Below, in pieces: positions 15,920 to 26,055 of a stretch of 64,000 bases of DNA (positions are counted from its first letter, which is position 1; each line of letters starts with the position of its first letter). The DNA lies in NCBI RefSeq assembly GCF_000383595.1, contig NZ_KB911581.1, forward strand, positions 3,726,265-3,790,264. Reading direction: 5' to 3'. Under the pieces are notes generated by a model, which made no database searches, had not been told where the DNA came from, and saw nothing but the letters and a program-made list of their open reading frames with translations. Made by a program: the position numbers and the translations under genes. Source of the DNA: Streptomyces bottropensis ATCC 25435 (GTDB taxonomy: Bacteria; Actinomycetota; Actinomycetes; Streptomycetales; Streptomycetaceae).

Positions 15920-17794
15920 TCACATCGCCGAAGCCTCCCCCGGCCCCCGCCCCGACAACACCTCTCCGTACGCCTGCATGAGATCCGGCAGCCGCAACGT
16001 CGACAGATCGTCCCGCGTGGGAATCGTCGGATACCCCGACAGCCGCAGATCCCGGTACGCACAGCTCTTCTCGTACAGCGTCCGCAGAAACCGCCCGTTC
16101 CCCAGCTCGTCGATCCACCCCTGATCGACGACATGCCCGGACACGGACCGCAGCTCGTCGAGCGCCTCCTCGTCCCACACGTCCCCGTTCTCCGCGGCGA
16201 GCACCTCCCCGATGGAGGTCAGCTCCAGCGGCCGGTAGGAGGGGAAGTCGACCCGGGTGGTGAACCGGGAGGAGAGCCCGGGGTTGGCGGCCAGCAGCCG
16301 GTCCATGCCCTCCGGATAGCCCGCCAGGATCACGACCAGATGGTCCCGGTTGTCCTCGGCCCGCTTCAGCAGCACCTGCAGCGCCTCGTCGCCGTACGCG
16401 TCGCCCTTCCCGTACCCGGAGTTGGACAGGGAGTACGCCTCGTCCACGAACAGCACGCCGCCGATCGCCGAGTCGATCAGCTCGTTGGCCTTCACGGCGG
16501 TCTGCCCGAGGTACTCGCCCACGAGGTCCGCGCGCTGCGCCTCCACGAGATGATCACCGCCCAGCAGGCCGAGCGCGTAGAAGACGCGGCCCAGTATTCG
16601 CGCCACGGTCGTCTTGCCCGTCCCGGACGGCCCCGAGAAGACGAAGTGCCGCTTCGGCGGCTGGACCGGCAGCCCCTGGCCCGCCCGCAGCCGCGCCATG
16701 TTCAGCTGCGCGGACAACGCTTTGACCTGCCGCTTCACCGGCTCCAGCCCGACCATCCGCTCCAGCTCCGCGAGCGCCTCCTCCAGCAGCTCCGGATCCG
16801 TCGGCCCGGCCGGCAGGGACACCGGCTGCACCGGCACCACGGACTTCTCCCGTACGAAGGTGTCGCCGGCCTCGGGCGGCAGCCCGCCCGGCGGCGGGAG
16901 CCCGGGATCGGAGACCTTGAGGTCCCGGCCCTCGGGGTCGAAGAACTGCTCCAGCCCGTCGCCGTCGAGGACGTCCTGTCCGATCCCGGCGAGCGCGATC
17001 GCCGCGAAGTCGCTCGCCTCGTCGTCGTACCCGTCGCCCTCGGCGATCGCCGCGAGCCGCGCGGAGGTGTCCATGAAGGCGGGGTCGACCCGGTGCACGG
17101 CCCGGTACAGCGGCAGCGCGGCCGCGCTGCGCCCCGTGCCCTCATGGGCACGCGCCAGCCAGTAGCGCAGCTCCTTGCGCTGCGGCTGCTCACTGCGGCA
17201 GCGCATCAGCGCGGCGGAGAGCAGCGGCTCGGCCTGTCCGTACGTCTCCATCCGCACCCGGGCCATACCGCCGAAGAGGCCCGCCTCGATGCCCAGCAGC
17301 GCATCGTCGAGCAGCGGGTCGGTGTGCCGGACCAACTGCTCCCAGTCCTTGACCAGATAGGCGCGGCAGGCGTGCAGGAAGCGCACCTGGTGGTCCGCGT
17401 CGACCGGCGGCAGTCCCGCCAGCGCCCGGTCCAGCTCGGGCACATGGCGTCCGTCCAGCCAGTGCGAGGCGTGCGCCAGCAGCAGATCGCGCGGGCTCTC
17501 CAGCACCGGCTGCACCCACCAGCCCAGCCAGTACCAGGAGTTGAGGGTGCGCCGGTGTCGCGAGCGCTGCTCCCCGAAGCGCTCCCGGTGCCGGAACATC
17601 CTCAGCAGCGCGGTCGTCGTGTCCACCCGCAGCGCGTGCAGCCCGAGCCAGCCGTCGGCCATCCCGGGATCCATCCGCACCGCGGCGCGGAACTCCTCCT
17701 CCGCCTGCGGATAGGCGCCCATCGTGTAGGCGTCCACGCCTCGCAGCCAGGCGAGGTCGGCCGGAGCCTCGGGGCCCCGCGAGCCGAAGTCCAT
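15920..17794 (-). CDS. TPR-AAA ATPase of the CbbX/EccA/SpoVK type
   Basis: A 624-aa protein. The first 300 residues are helical repeats of TPR type (DAYTMGAYPQAEEEFRAAV near the N-terminus), then a linker rich in Pro, then a CbbX-type AAA domain (about 345-610). Walker A is GPSGTGKT (K394), Walker B is VLFVDEAY (D451-E452), and the arginine-finger region SSRFTTRVDF is present. The organisation equals EccA of type VII secretion, but no ESX genes are near, so a chaperone or remodelling role with an unknown partner is safer. ATG at 17794 is chosen because GGGGGA precedes it by 4 nt; a GTG directly upstream (17797) is an alternative. Confidence 0.85.
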   Translation of the reverse strand: MDFGSRGPEAPADLAWLRGVDAYTMGAYPQAEEEFRAAVRMDPGMADGWLGLHALRVDTTTALLRMFRHRERFGEQRSRHRRTLNSWYWLGWWVQPVLESPRDLLLAHASHWLDGRHVPELDRALAGLPPVDADHQVRFLHACRAYLVKDWEQLVRHTDPLLDDALLGIEAGLFGGMARVRMETYGQAEPLLSAALMRCRSEQPQRKELRYWLARAHEGTGRSAAALPLYRAVHRVDPAFMDTSARLAAIAEGDGYDDEASDFAAIALAGIGQDVLDGDGLEQFFDPEGRDLKVSDPGLPPPGGLPPEAGDTFVREKSVVPVQPVSLPAGPTDPELLEEALAELERMVGLEPVKRQVKALSAQLNMARLRAGQGLPVQPPKRHFVFSGPSGTGKTTVARILGRVFYALGLLGGDHLVEAQRADLVGEYLGQTAVKANELIDSAIGGVLFVDEAYSLSNSGYGKGDAYGDEALQVLLKRAEDNRDHLVVILAGYPEGMDRLLAANPGLSSRFTTRVDFPSYRPLELTSIGEVLAAENGDVWDEEALDELRSVSGHVVDQGWIDELGNGRFLRTLYEKSCAYRDLRLSGYPTIPTRDDLSTLRLPDLMQAYGEVLSGRGPGEASAM

Positions 17795-18228
17795 CACGTC
17801 CCCCACAAACCGTGCCCCCGTTGGAAACCGAACGGGCCGGTGCCCGTCGGCAGCCTTCGTCGAACCGCTGTGCAGCGGACGGGAGTTGCGCCGGCGCGTT
17901 GCTGCAGCCGTCCGAAGGTCGCACCCTGGGCATCGTACCTGCGGGTCGGTCGCCCATCGAAGGGTGCCGCAGTGCTCGTCCGGCGAGGTGGGAGCGGACG
18001 GGGTGCGCCGCAGACGGTCACCGAGGGTGAAGGAATCGTGCCGCATGCCTTCCGGAAGGGCCGGAGGAGGGCAGAACGAAGCCCCCGATCACGGGGGAAC
18101 AACCGGGGGCTTCGCGTAGATGGGCGGTTACTGATGACCGCACATTGAGAACGTAAGACCTGTACGGCCCCTCGGTCAAGCCGAGTTGGGGCACTCGGGG
18201 CACTTCTCGGACAGCCGCCTTCACAGGT
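17795..18228. other. Intergenic region, no supported gene
   Basis: Between the AAA gene and the P-loop kinase gene. Apart from the terminator hairpin at 18078-18113 I see no conserved RNA, tRNA or coding signal; the short open frames have arginine-rich shadow compositions. Confidence 0.6.
18078..18113 (-). terminator. Hairpin terminator of the kinase gene
   Basis: GAAGCCCCCG (18078-18087) pairs perfectly with CGGGGGCTTC (18104-18113). The 16-nt loop holds another CGGGGG, so alternative pairing is possible. It lies 115 nt downstream of the leftward kinase gene and before the AAA gene. Confidence 0.7.
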
Positions 18229-18882
18229 TCAGCACATTGCGGATGGCCCGTCACCCTGAGTGAGTGAGGGCCTCGTTCCGGGAGTCGTCGCAGGTCCCGT
18301 CAGCACCTCGTAGCCCTTGTCTCCCGGCCGAATCAGCAGATCGGCGAACGGCCGAGAAGGGTCCTCGGCGAAGTGCCGGCGCTCCGCCCGGACCCAGCCG
18401 GCCCAGAACTCGCTCTGCTCCGCCCCGTCCCGCGCCCGCCCACGCGCCCAGGACATCTCTTCCGGCACCTCCATCCACACCAGCCCCGCCAGGTGCGGTC
18501 GCAGCGCACGCCGGCCCGCCCCCACCCCCTCGACGACGATCACGGGCGCGGGCGGTAGGACACGCGCGGGACCGAACGCGCGCGCACGCCAGTCGTACGG
18601 GGCGCAGCGCGCGCTCCGGCCGTGCCGGAACGGCTCGATCACCTGGTCGAGCAGACGGTCGGTCCAGGAGAACAGGTCCTCGTGCGTGGCGACGTCGTCG
18701 AGATGCAGCACCGGGGCGCCGCCGAGCGCGTCGGCCAGACGCCCGGCGAACGTGCTCTTCCCGGAGCCGGCGTGCCCGTCGACCCCGACCAGCCGGACCG
18801 GCCCGCAGGAGGGCGGCAGCCGTCGCAGCCGGGCGGCGACGGCGTCGATCGCGGGGTCCATGGGCCCGGGGGAGATGCGCAT
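18229..18882 (-). CDS. P-loop kinase, uridine-kinase-like
   Basis: A 217-aa protein with Walker A GVDGHAGSGKST (K42), the LHLDDV acidic motif and a VIVVEGVGAGRR segment, the pattern of uridine/phosphoribulokinase-type small-molecule kinases. The phosphate acceptor is unknown; a nucleoside or sugar is likely by family. The ATG at 18882 gives the best homologous N-terminus; an internal ATG at 18861 has no ribosome site. A DasR-like palindrome lies 41 nt upstream (18923-18938), raising the possibility that it is part of the amino-sugar response. It is divergent from the C39-type peptidase gene. Confidence 0.8.
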   Translation of the reverse strand: MRISPGPMDPAIDAVAARLRRLPPSCGPVRLVGVDGHAGSGKSTFAGRLADALGGAPVLHLDDVATHEDLFSWTDRLLDQVIEPFRHGRSARCAPYDWRARAFGPARVLPPAPVIVVEGVGAGRRALRPHLAGLVWMEVPEEMSWARGRARDGAEQSEFWAGWVRAERRHFAEDPSRPFADLLIRPGDKGYEVLTGPATTPGTRPSLTQGDGPSAMC

Positions 18883-18922
18883 ACCTGGATTGAACACCGT
18901 GCCGCGCGGCCCTGACCATGTC

Positions 18923-18938
18923 AGTGGTCCCGACCAAT
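18923..18938. promoter_or_regulatory. DasR-responsive element-like palindrome
   Basis: Read leftward the site is ATTGGTCGGGACCACT, matching 13 of 16 positions of the dre consensus as I recall it (ACTGGTCTAGACCACT). It sits in the divergent region between the kinase (start 18882) and the peptidase (start 19055). The flanks (TATTGGTC, ACCA-N-TGAC) also resemble the chitinase promoter at 23000-23035. Binding by DasR is inference. Confidence 0.5.
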
Positions 18939-19054
18939 ATTGGCGGGCGTGGCGAAGCGCGAGGTGCTGGCAGAAGCCGTCGCCCGCCGTCCATAGTGGG
19001 CGAACAGCCGTGCGTCTGACCTGTTCCTTCCGGATCACTGGGGGTCTCCCGCAG

Positions 19055-20440
19055 ATGACGAGCCTTTCCGAGCCGTCCCGCAGAACCGTCCTGACCGCAG
19101 CCGTCACCGCCGCCGCAGCAGCGGCGGCCGGGGGTTCGACGGGGCAGGCGGTCGCCGACACCACGAGCGGCCGGGGTGAAGCCCTCGCCCACCTCGCGCC
19201 CGCACCGGATCGCCTCACGGACTACCACTCCTGGACCACCTACACCGACTGGCGCTCCGGCAGCCCCGGAGGCACCCGGGCCGAGGCGGGGGTGCGGCCG
19301 GGGCTGGTGATCGACGTGCCGCTCGGCACGGTCGACCACACCGACCCGCACACCGGGCGCACGGCCGCCTGGGAGTACGCGACCTGGACCTCCCCGGTCC
19401 ACCGGCTCACCGTGCCCGCCACCGAGGTCATCGCGTCCTGGAACGCTCGCACCCCGGCCGGCACCTGGGTCCAGATCGAGCTGCGGGGCACGTACTCCGA
19501 CGGCACGGACACGCCCTGGTACGTGCTGGGCCGGTGGGCGGCCGGCGACCAGGACATCAGGCGCACCTCCGTCGACGACCAGAAGGACGGCAGGAGCAGT
19601 GTCTGGACCGACACCCTCGCGATCGACGATCCGGCCACCGGCCTGCGCCTCGCCTCGTACCGGCTGCGTCTGACCCTGTACCGCACGCCCGGCACCCGGC
19701 TCACGCCCACGGTGTGGCGGCTCGGTGCGATGGGCTCCGACGTGCCCGACCGCTTCACCGTCCCGGCCTCCGTCCCCGGGATCGCGCGGGAGCTGAACGT
19801 CCCGCGCTACTCGCAGGAGACCCACAAGGGCCAGTACCCCGAGTACGACAACGGCGGTGAGGCCTGGTGCAGCCCCACCTCCTCGCAGATGATCATAGAG
19901 TTCTGGGGCCGCAAGCCCAGCGCCGCGGATCTGGCCTGGGTGAACCCGGCGTACGCAGACCCGCAGGTGTGCCACGCGGCGCGGTTCACCTTCGACTACC
20001 AGTACGAGGGCTGCGGCAACTGGCCCTTCAACGCCGCGTACGCCGCCACCTACAAGGACATGCAGGGCGTGGTGACCCGCCTGGACTCGCTCACCGACCT
20101 GGAGACGCTGATCGCGGCGGGCATCCCGGCGATCACCTCCCAGTCCTTCCTCGCGGCGGAGCTGACGGGCGCGGGCTACGGCACGGCCGGACACCTCATG
20201 ACGGTCATCGGCTTCACCGCCGACGGCGATGTGGTCGCCAACGACCCGAACTCGCCGACCAACGAGGCGGTGCGCCGGGTCTACCGGCGCCGCGAGTGGG
20301 AAAACATCTGGCTGCGGACCAAGCGGTACAACGCCGCCGGCAAGATCGTCTCCGGCACCGGCGGCATCTGCTATCTGTACTTCCCGGCGCGGCCCACGGC
20401 CCGCCAGCGCGCGGCGCTCGCGGCGGTGGGCGTCTGCTGA
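19055..20440 (+). CDS. Tat-exported C39-like cysteine peptidase
   Basis: A 461-aa secreted protein. The N-terminus has a twin-arginine signal (SRRTVLTAA, then an Ala-rich hydrophobic stretch, cleavage near residue 35), so it is exported folded. Residues about 40-235 form a beta-rich domain without recognised catalytic residues. The C-terminal half is a papain-like C39_2 domain with C272 (GEAWCSPTS), H380 (GHLMTVIGF) and N396-D397 (ANDPNSP) as the probable catalytic set. It would cleave peptides outside the membrane; the substrate is unknown. The ATG at 19055 is used because the Tat motif follows directly. Confidence 0.85.
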   Translation: MTSLSEPSRRTVLTAAVTAAAAAAAGGSTGQAVADTTSGRGEALAHLAPAPDRLTDYHSWTTYTDWRSGSPGGTRAEAGVRPGLVIDVPLGTVDHTDPHTGRTAAWEYATWTSPVHRLTVPATEVIASWNARTPAGTWVQIELRGTYSDGTDTPWYVLGRWAAGDQDIRRTSVDDQKDGRSSVWTDTLAIDDPATGLRLASYRLRLTLYRTPGTRLTPTVWRLGAMGSDVPDRFTVPASVPGIARELNVPRYSQETHKGQYPEYDNGGEAWCSPTSSQMIIEFWGRKPSAADLAWVNPAYADPQVCHAARFTFDYQYEGCGNWPFNAAYAATYKDMQGVVTRLDSLTDLETLIAAGIPAITSQSFLAAELTGAGYGTAGHLMTVIGFTADGDVVANDPNSPTNEAVRRVYRRREWENIWLRTKRYNAAGKIVSGTGGICYLYFPARPTARQRAALAAVGVC

Positions 20441-20660
20441 CACGGGCGGGCTGATCCGGATCCGGTGACGCGGCGCGGCTTCCGGGGAACCGGGGGTCGC
20501 GCCGTCCGTCTGCTCCGGGGGTCGCGCCGTTCGCCTGCCCACGCGTGTGACCAAGCTCTCGGCCGCGAACCGCCCATCCGGTGGCAAGGTGGACCGAAAC
20601 GGCGGGCCCGCCGCACGCCGTACACCCGCCACCGCACGCCGATCACACCAGCGAGCTGCC

Positions 20661-20807
20661 ATGACCGCGACCTCCGCCACCGCCAACCGTGTCCAGACCG
20701 GCACGGGCGGCCCCCGGGACGACGGCCCCAAGATCGTCGAACACCTCATGGGCTGGACCCTGGTCGTGGTGGTCGCGATGCTGGTGACGCAGCTGGGTCT
20801 GCTGTGA
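20661..20807 (+). CDS. Small single-pass membrane protein
   Basis: A 48-aa protein with a polar N-terminus and one C-terminal transmembrane helix (GWTLVVVVAMLVTQLGLL). It is a tail-anchored arrangement of unknown function. The ATG at 20661 is the natural start; a longer frame from 20547 adds only an Arg/Pro-rich segment. The preceding 220 bases after the peptidase gene hold no other signal. Confidence 0.6.
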   Translation: MTATSATANRVQTGTGGPRDDGPKIVEHLMGWTLVVVVAMLVTQLGLL

Positions 20808-20911
20808 CCTGATCCGCCGGCCGACTTCTGTCGATCGGAGTCGAACAAGCTGGTGGTGAGGGTCTGCCATACTGCGGTGTCCCGCTGCCAGTCGGAGACC
20901 AGGACCCGAAA

Positions 20912-21571
20912 TTGAATAGTAGTCAACAGCTTGGTGTCGAACCGCCGCGGGCCCGCGGCACCGACCGTTCGGTGGCCCGCCGCGCCGAACTCCTCTCCAT
21001 CGGGCGCAAGTTGTTCGCCGACACCTCGTACGACACGTTGTCGATGGACGACATCGCGCGGCAGGCGCATGTGGCCAAGGGGCTGATCTACTACTACTTC
21101 AAGTCCAAGCGCGGCTACTACCTCGCGATTGTCGAGGACTCCGTCGCCGATCTGATCACGTTCGCGGCGAGCGGCCTCGAACTGCCGCCCGTGGACCGGG
21201 TGCACCGGACCATCGAGGGCTATCTGCGCTACGCGGAGGAGAACCAGGCCGCCTACCGCACGATCGTCAGCGGCGGCGTCGGCTTCGACGCCCAGGTGCA
21301 CGCCATCAGGGACGGTGTCCGCGAGGCGATGGTCGCCACCATCGCCGAGGGCGCGTACGGCAGGAGCGACATCGAACCGGTGGCCCGCATGGGCCTGTTC
21401 GGCTGGGTCTGCGCGGTCGAGGGCGCCACCCTCGACTGGATCGCCCGCCCCGAGCTGCCCCGCGACACCATGCGCGATCTGCTGGTCAGGATGCTGGGCG
21501 GATCGCTGCGCGCCATCGAGGAACTCGCCCCCGCCTACCGCACACCCGAGCCCGCCCGCCGCGACGCCTGA
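20912..21571 (+). CDS. TetR family transcriptional regulator
   Basis: A 219-aa regulator with an N-terminal TetR helix-turn-helix (about 25-70; MDDIARQAHVAKGLIYYYFKSK split by the turn) and a helical ligand-binding domain. YYYF after the recognition helix is typical of the family. The TTG at 20912 is the only good in-frame start before the domain; the ribosome site is weak. Neighbours are a chitinase on the opposite strand (79 nt away) and an acyl-CoA dehydrogenase further on; whether it controls either cannot be decided from the sequence. Confidence 0.85.
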   Translation: MNSSQQLGVEPPRARGTDRSVARRAELLSIGRKLFADTSYDTLSMDDIARQAHVAKGLIYYYFKSKRGYYLAIVEDSVADLITFAASGLELPPVDRVHRTIEGYLRYAEENQAAYRTIVSGGVGFDAQVHAIRDGVREAMVATIAEGAYGRSDIEPVARMGLFGWVCAVEGATLDWIARPELPRDTMRDLLVRMLGGSLRAIEELAPAYRTPEPARRDA

Positions 21572-21649
21572 GCGCGTCGGCACCGCGGCAGGGCGCCCGG
21601 GGCGGGAGCCCACCGACCGGCCCCCGCCCCACATCACGTGCCCCGAGGG

Positions 21650-22897
<1,248 letters not shown>

Positions 22898-22992
22898 CGT
22901 GACTCCGGGGGAGGGGAGCGTGGCGCGGGAGGGTGCTGCCTGGACCTGCTGTGCCGATCGGCGTGGGCGCGGTGGCCGCACCGCTGGGGGAG

Positions 22993-23035
22993 AACGTAGA
23001 GGACTAGACCACTGGGGTCAATGGTTCGGACCAAT
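22993..23035 (-). promoter_or_regulatory. Chitinase promoter with two DasR-like elements
   Basis: Read leftward: ATTGGTCCGAACCAT (23035-23021) overlaps CCATTGACC, then TGGTCTAGTCCT (23011-23000), then TACGTT. TTGACC (23021-23016) and TACGTT (22998-22993) form a -35/-10 pair with 17-nt spacing. TGGTCTAG matches the DasR core and lies inside the promoter spacer, so a bound repressor would block RNA polymerase. The transcript leader is about 90 nt. Confidence 0.75.
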
Positions 23036-23255
23036 ACCGCCCCGGCGTGGCGGGCACTCGAATGTGTCCCAATGAACGCTCGTTAACCGGTGACGCGCTG
23101 CTCCGGATCGGGCATACTCCAAGCGCCACCGCCGCTGATCAGCGGCTTCCGTGATCCGGAGGAGGACCATCGGCAGTGGCACGTGAGACCCGGTGGCACC
23201 ACGACATCCCCTGTGCGTGTCCGCCGCAGTGCCCGACAGGGAGGAGAGCGTCGCC

Positions 23256-24428
23256 ATGCCCGACCGCGCCCCGCAGCCGGTGGACCGTCAGCTGCCCACG
23301 GAAGAGGCCCGGGATCTGATCTCGCTCGTCCGCGAGATCGCACAGCGGGAGATCGCCCCGCACGCGGCCGAGGAGGAGGACGCCGGCCGGTTCCCGCGCG
23401 AACTCTTCGGCCTGCTCTCGGAGTCGGGGCTGCTCGGCCTGCCGTACGACTCGGAGCACGGCGGCGGCGACCAGCCGTACGAGGTCTATCTCCAGGTCCT
23501 GGAAGAACTCGCCATGGCCCGCCTCACCGTGGGGCTCGGCGTGAGCGTCCACACGCTCGCCTGCCACGCCCTCGCCAACTACGGCACCAAGGAGCAGCAG
23601 GGCGAGCATCTGCCGGCGATGCTCGGCGGCGGCCTGCTCGGCGCGTACTGCCTCTCCGAGCCCTCGTCCGGCTCGGACGCCGCCTCCCTGCGGACGAAGG
23701 CCGTGCGGGAGGGCGACGAGTGGGTGATCACCGGCACCAAGGCCTGGATCACCCACGGCGGCATCGCCGACTTCTACACGGTCATGGCCCGCACGGGCAG
23801 CGAGGGCTCCCGGGGCATCAGCGCCTTCCTGGTCCCCGGCGACGCCGAGGGGCTGAGCGCCGCCGCGCCCGAGAAGAAGATGGGCATGAAGGGCTCGCCC
23901 ACCGCGCAGCTCAACTTCGACGGGGTGCGCGTCGGTGACGCCCGGCGCCTCGGCGAGGAGGGTCAGGGTTTCGCGATCGCCCTGTCCGCGCTCGACTCCG
24001 GGCGGCTCGGCATCGCGGCCTGCGCGATCGGCGTGGCCCAGGCGGCCCTGGACGAGGCGGTCGCCTACGCCACCGGGCGGCAGCAGTTCGGGCGGCCGAT
24101 CTCCGACTTCCAGGGGCTGCGCTTCATGCTCGCGGACATGGCGACGCAGATAGAGGCGGGCCGTGCGCTCTACCTCTCCGCGGCCCGGCTGCGCGACGCG
24201 GGCCGGCCGTTCTCCAAGCAGGCGGCCATGGCGAAGCTGCTGTGCACCGATGCCGCGATGAAGGTCACCACGGACGCCGTGCAGATCCTCGGCGGGTACG
24301 GCTACACGGCGGACTTCCCCGCCGAGCGGTACATGCGCGAGGCGAAGGTGCTCCAGATCGTGGAGGGCACCAACCAGATCCAGCGCATGGTCATCGCTCG
24401 CCACCTCGCGGGGCCCGAGTCACGCTGA
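23256..24428 (+). CDS. Acyl-CoA dehydrogenase
   Basis: A 390-aa FAD enzyme that oxidises an acyl-CoA to the 2-enoyl-CoA and passes electrons to ETF. Signature AYCLSEPSSGSDAASL (about 133-148), an ITGTKAWITHGG flavin loop, and the catalytic base E370 in QIVEGTNQIQRMV at the usual C-terminal place are all intact. The GGYGYTADFPAERYMRE segment is typical of short/branched-chain members. GGGAGGAGAG (23240-23249) precedes the ATG at 23256. It is a single gene; its 3' end overlaps the antisense small gene at 24391-24690 by 38 bases. Confidence 0.93.
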   Translation: MPDRAPQPVDRQLPTEEARDLISLVREIAQREIAPHAAEEEDAGRFPRELFGLLSESGLLGLPYDSEHGGGDQPYEVYLQVLEELAMARLTVGLGVSVHTLACHALANYGTKEQQGEHLPAMLGGGLLGAYCLSEPSSGSDAASLRTKAVREGDEWVITGTKAWITHGGIADFYTVMARTGSEGSRGISAFLVPGDAEGLSAAAPEKKMGMKGSPTAQLNFDGVRVGDARRLGEEGQGFAIALSALDSGRLGIAACAIGVAQAALDEAVAYATGRQQFGRPISDFQGLRFMLADMATQIEAGRALYLSAARLRDAGRPFSKQAAMAKLLCTDAAMKVTTDAVQILGGYGYTADFPAERYMREAKVLQIVEGTNQIQRMVIARHLAGPESR

Positions 24429-24690
24429 AGGAACCGCGGAAGAAGTCGGGGACCCCGAAGGGGTCCACGGTGGTGCGGAACTGGTCGAGGCCGCTCGGCG
24501 GCGTCGCCAGCCGCACCCACTCCGGATCGTGACGCCCCGGCAGGGTGCGGCCGCGATCGGCCCAGGTCCGCAGCAGGGCCCGGTAGATGGGCGGGTCCTG
24601 CGGCTGGGCCGGCCCCTGCGGAAGCGATTCTGCCGAAGCCGGCACAAAGATGTGACGCCGATGCCCGGTCGCCGGGAAAGGTGGGGTCAT
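24391..24690 (-). CDS. Small conserved-looking protein of unknown function
   Basis: A 99-aa frame with codon use like that of the neighbours (GC-rich third positions throughout) and a natural-looking amino-acid composition: IYRALLRTWADRGRTLPGR, then DPEWVRLATPP and a DPFGVPDFFRGSF tail. No domain is recognised. The ribosome site is weak. Its last 38 bases are antisense to the end of the acyl-CoA dehydrogenase gene. I accept it because no other frame in 24430-24690 looks coding. Confidence 0.55.
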   Translation of the reverse strand: MTPPFPATGHRRHIFVPASAESLPQGPAQPQDPPIYRALLRTWADRGRTLPGRHDPEWVRLATPPSGLDQFRTTVDPFGVPDFFRGSFSVTRAPRGGER

Positions 24691-24826
24691 ACCGTGCCAA
24701 CGCGCGTGCGGGCGGGCCGGTCACCACTTCCGGGAATCGTCTCTGAGTTCGCGACCGAACCGTAGGGGGCAGGACGAGTCCTGCCCGCCGGGCGCGCGGA
24801 CGCCGTGGGCCGAACCGGCCCCGGGA

Positions 24827-25270
24827 TCAGGCCGCTTGGCGCTGGTCGGACTGCTGGGGCCGCATCACCGGCATGCGCATCGGGCGCGAGCCCGGGCCGC
24901 CGACGTGCGAGAACGGCTGCGTCCGCCAGTCGAGGCCCTGTGGCAGCGTCAACAGCAGGGCGGTCTCCTGCGCCTGCGGCTCGACGGTCTCGTCCGCGGC
25001 GCGGGCGTCGCCGGCCGAGCGGCCCGTACCGGCGCAGACCGTGAGCCCGAACGGGTTCCACGGCGACACGACCAGCGCGTGCTCGGGCAGGCGGTCCTCG
25101 TCGGACAGCAGGGCGATGGGCTGAGCGCAGTCCGGGCAGAAGACCCGGTACATCTCGAAGGTGTCGTACGCGTCGAACTCGTCGTCCGGTTCGACGCCCT
25201 CCGGCTCAAGATCGACGACCGCCTGGAGCCGCTTGGGTGCGGTTCGACCAGGACGCTTGGGATTCTGCAT
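24827..25270 (-). CDS. Conserved hypothetical protein, possible zinc-ribbon-like
   Basis: A 147-aa acidic soluble protein. It has a single CPDC pair (YRVFCPDCAQPIALL, about residues 43-57) that could be half of a metal site, then ALVVSPWNPFGLTVCAGTGR and a Pro/Met-rich tail. Function unknown. ATG at 25270 is chosen because GGGGAG lies 6 nt upstream; a longer frame from 25357 lacks a ribosome site. It is divergent from the Lrp-type regulator. Confidence 0.7.
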   Translation of the reverse strand: MQNPKRPGRTAPKRLQAVVDLEPEGVEPDDEFDAYDTFEMYRVFCPDCAQPIALLSDEDRLPEHALVVSPWNPFGLTVCAGTGRSAGDARAADETVEPQAQETALLLTLPQGLDWRTQPFSHVGGPGSRPMRMPVMRPQQSDQRQAA

Positions 25271-25539
25271 GGGATTCTCCCCCTCGGGCTGGGCCGTGAA
25301 GGCGCTGCGGCCTCCGACCACAGCAAGCACTTCCCGTCCTGTCCCGAAGGTAATCACGAGATCATCACAGAGCCCGTCCGGGTGATGTGGTCTTCGTCAC
25401 ATGCCGCTCGCAGATGCCCGACGCGGCGAAGCTGTCACCCGTATGGCTCACATGTGGCTCGCGGTCACATCACGAACCGGGTATGACCTGCGCCGCTCAG
25501 GTATCGAAGGAGATCAACCGCCCTGTAGGTTCTTGCGCC

Positions 25540-25980
25540 ATGGAGGAGCTGGACCGACAGATCGTGCAGCTGCTCGTCGCGGACGGGCGGATGAGCTACA
25601 CCGACCTGGGCAAGGCCACGGGCCTGTCCACGTCGGCCGTGCATCAGCGCGTGCGCCGACTTGAGCAGCGTGGCGTCATCCGTGGCTATGCCGCGGTCGT
25701 CGACCCGGAGGCCGTCGGGCTGCCGCTGACCGCGTTCATCTCGGTCAAACCCTTCGACCCCAGCGCCCCCGACGACATCGCCGAACGCCTCGCGGGCGTC
25801 CCGGAGATCGAGGCCTGCCACAGCGTCGCCGGCGACGAGAACTACATCCTCAAGGTCCGCGTGGCCACCCCGCACGAGCTGGAGGAACTCCTCGCCCGGC
25901 TGCGGTCCCTGGCCGGAGTGTCCACCCGCACGACGGTGGTCCTGTCGACGCCGTACGAGGCCAGACCGCCGAGGATCTGA
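25540..25980 (+). CDS. Lrp/AsnC family transcriptional regulator
   Basis: A 146-aa feast/famine regulator: winged helix at 1-55 (LGKATGLSTSAVHQRVRRL) and a RAM ligand-binding domain at about 65-142 (VPEIEACHSVAGDENYILKV). Family members form octamers that wrap DNA and sense amino acids. The ATG at 25540 gives the normal length; the frame is open upstream but without a family-like extension. The amidohydrolase 75 nt downstream is co-directional and may be its target. Confidence 0.9.
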   Translation: MEELDRQIVQLLVADGRMSYTDLGKATGLSTSAVHQRVRRLEQRGVIRGYAAVVDPEAVGLPLTAFISVKPFDPSAPDDIAERLAGVPEIEACHSVAGDENYILKVRVATPHELEELLARLRSLAGVSTRTTVVLSTPYEARPPRI

Positions 25981-26055
25981 CGCCCGCGATGGCCGGGCGC
26001 CCCCAAAGCGCGGCCCTGGTGCACCGAGGCGCTCGGCACGAGCGAAACTGTCCCC

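Noticed and set aside
15920..17794. Reading the AAA protein as EccA of a type VII secretion system
   Set aside because: No other ESX component is present in the window; the domain match is to the broader CbbX family.
18251..21637. Minus-strand open frame of 1128 codons across the peptidase and TetR genes
   Set aside because: No domain or coding composition; it lies antisense to well-supported genes.
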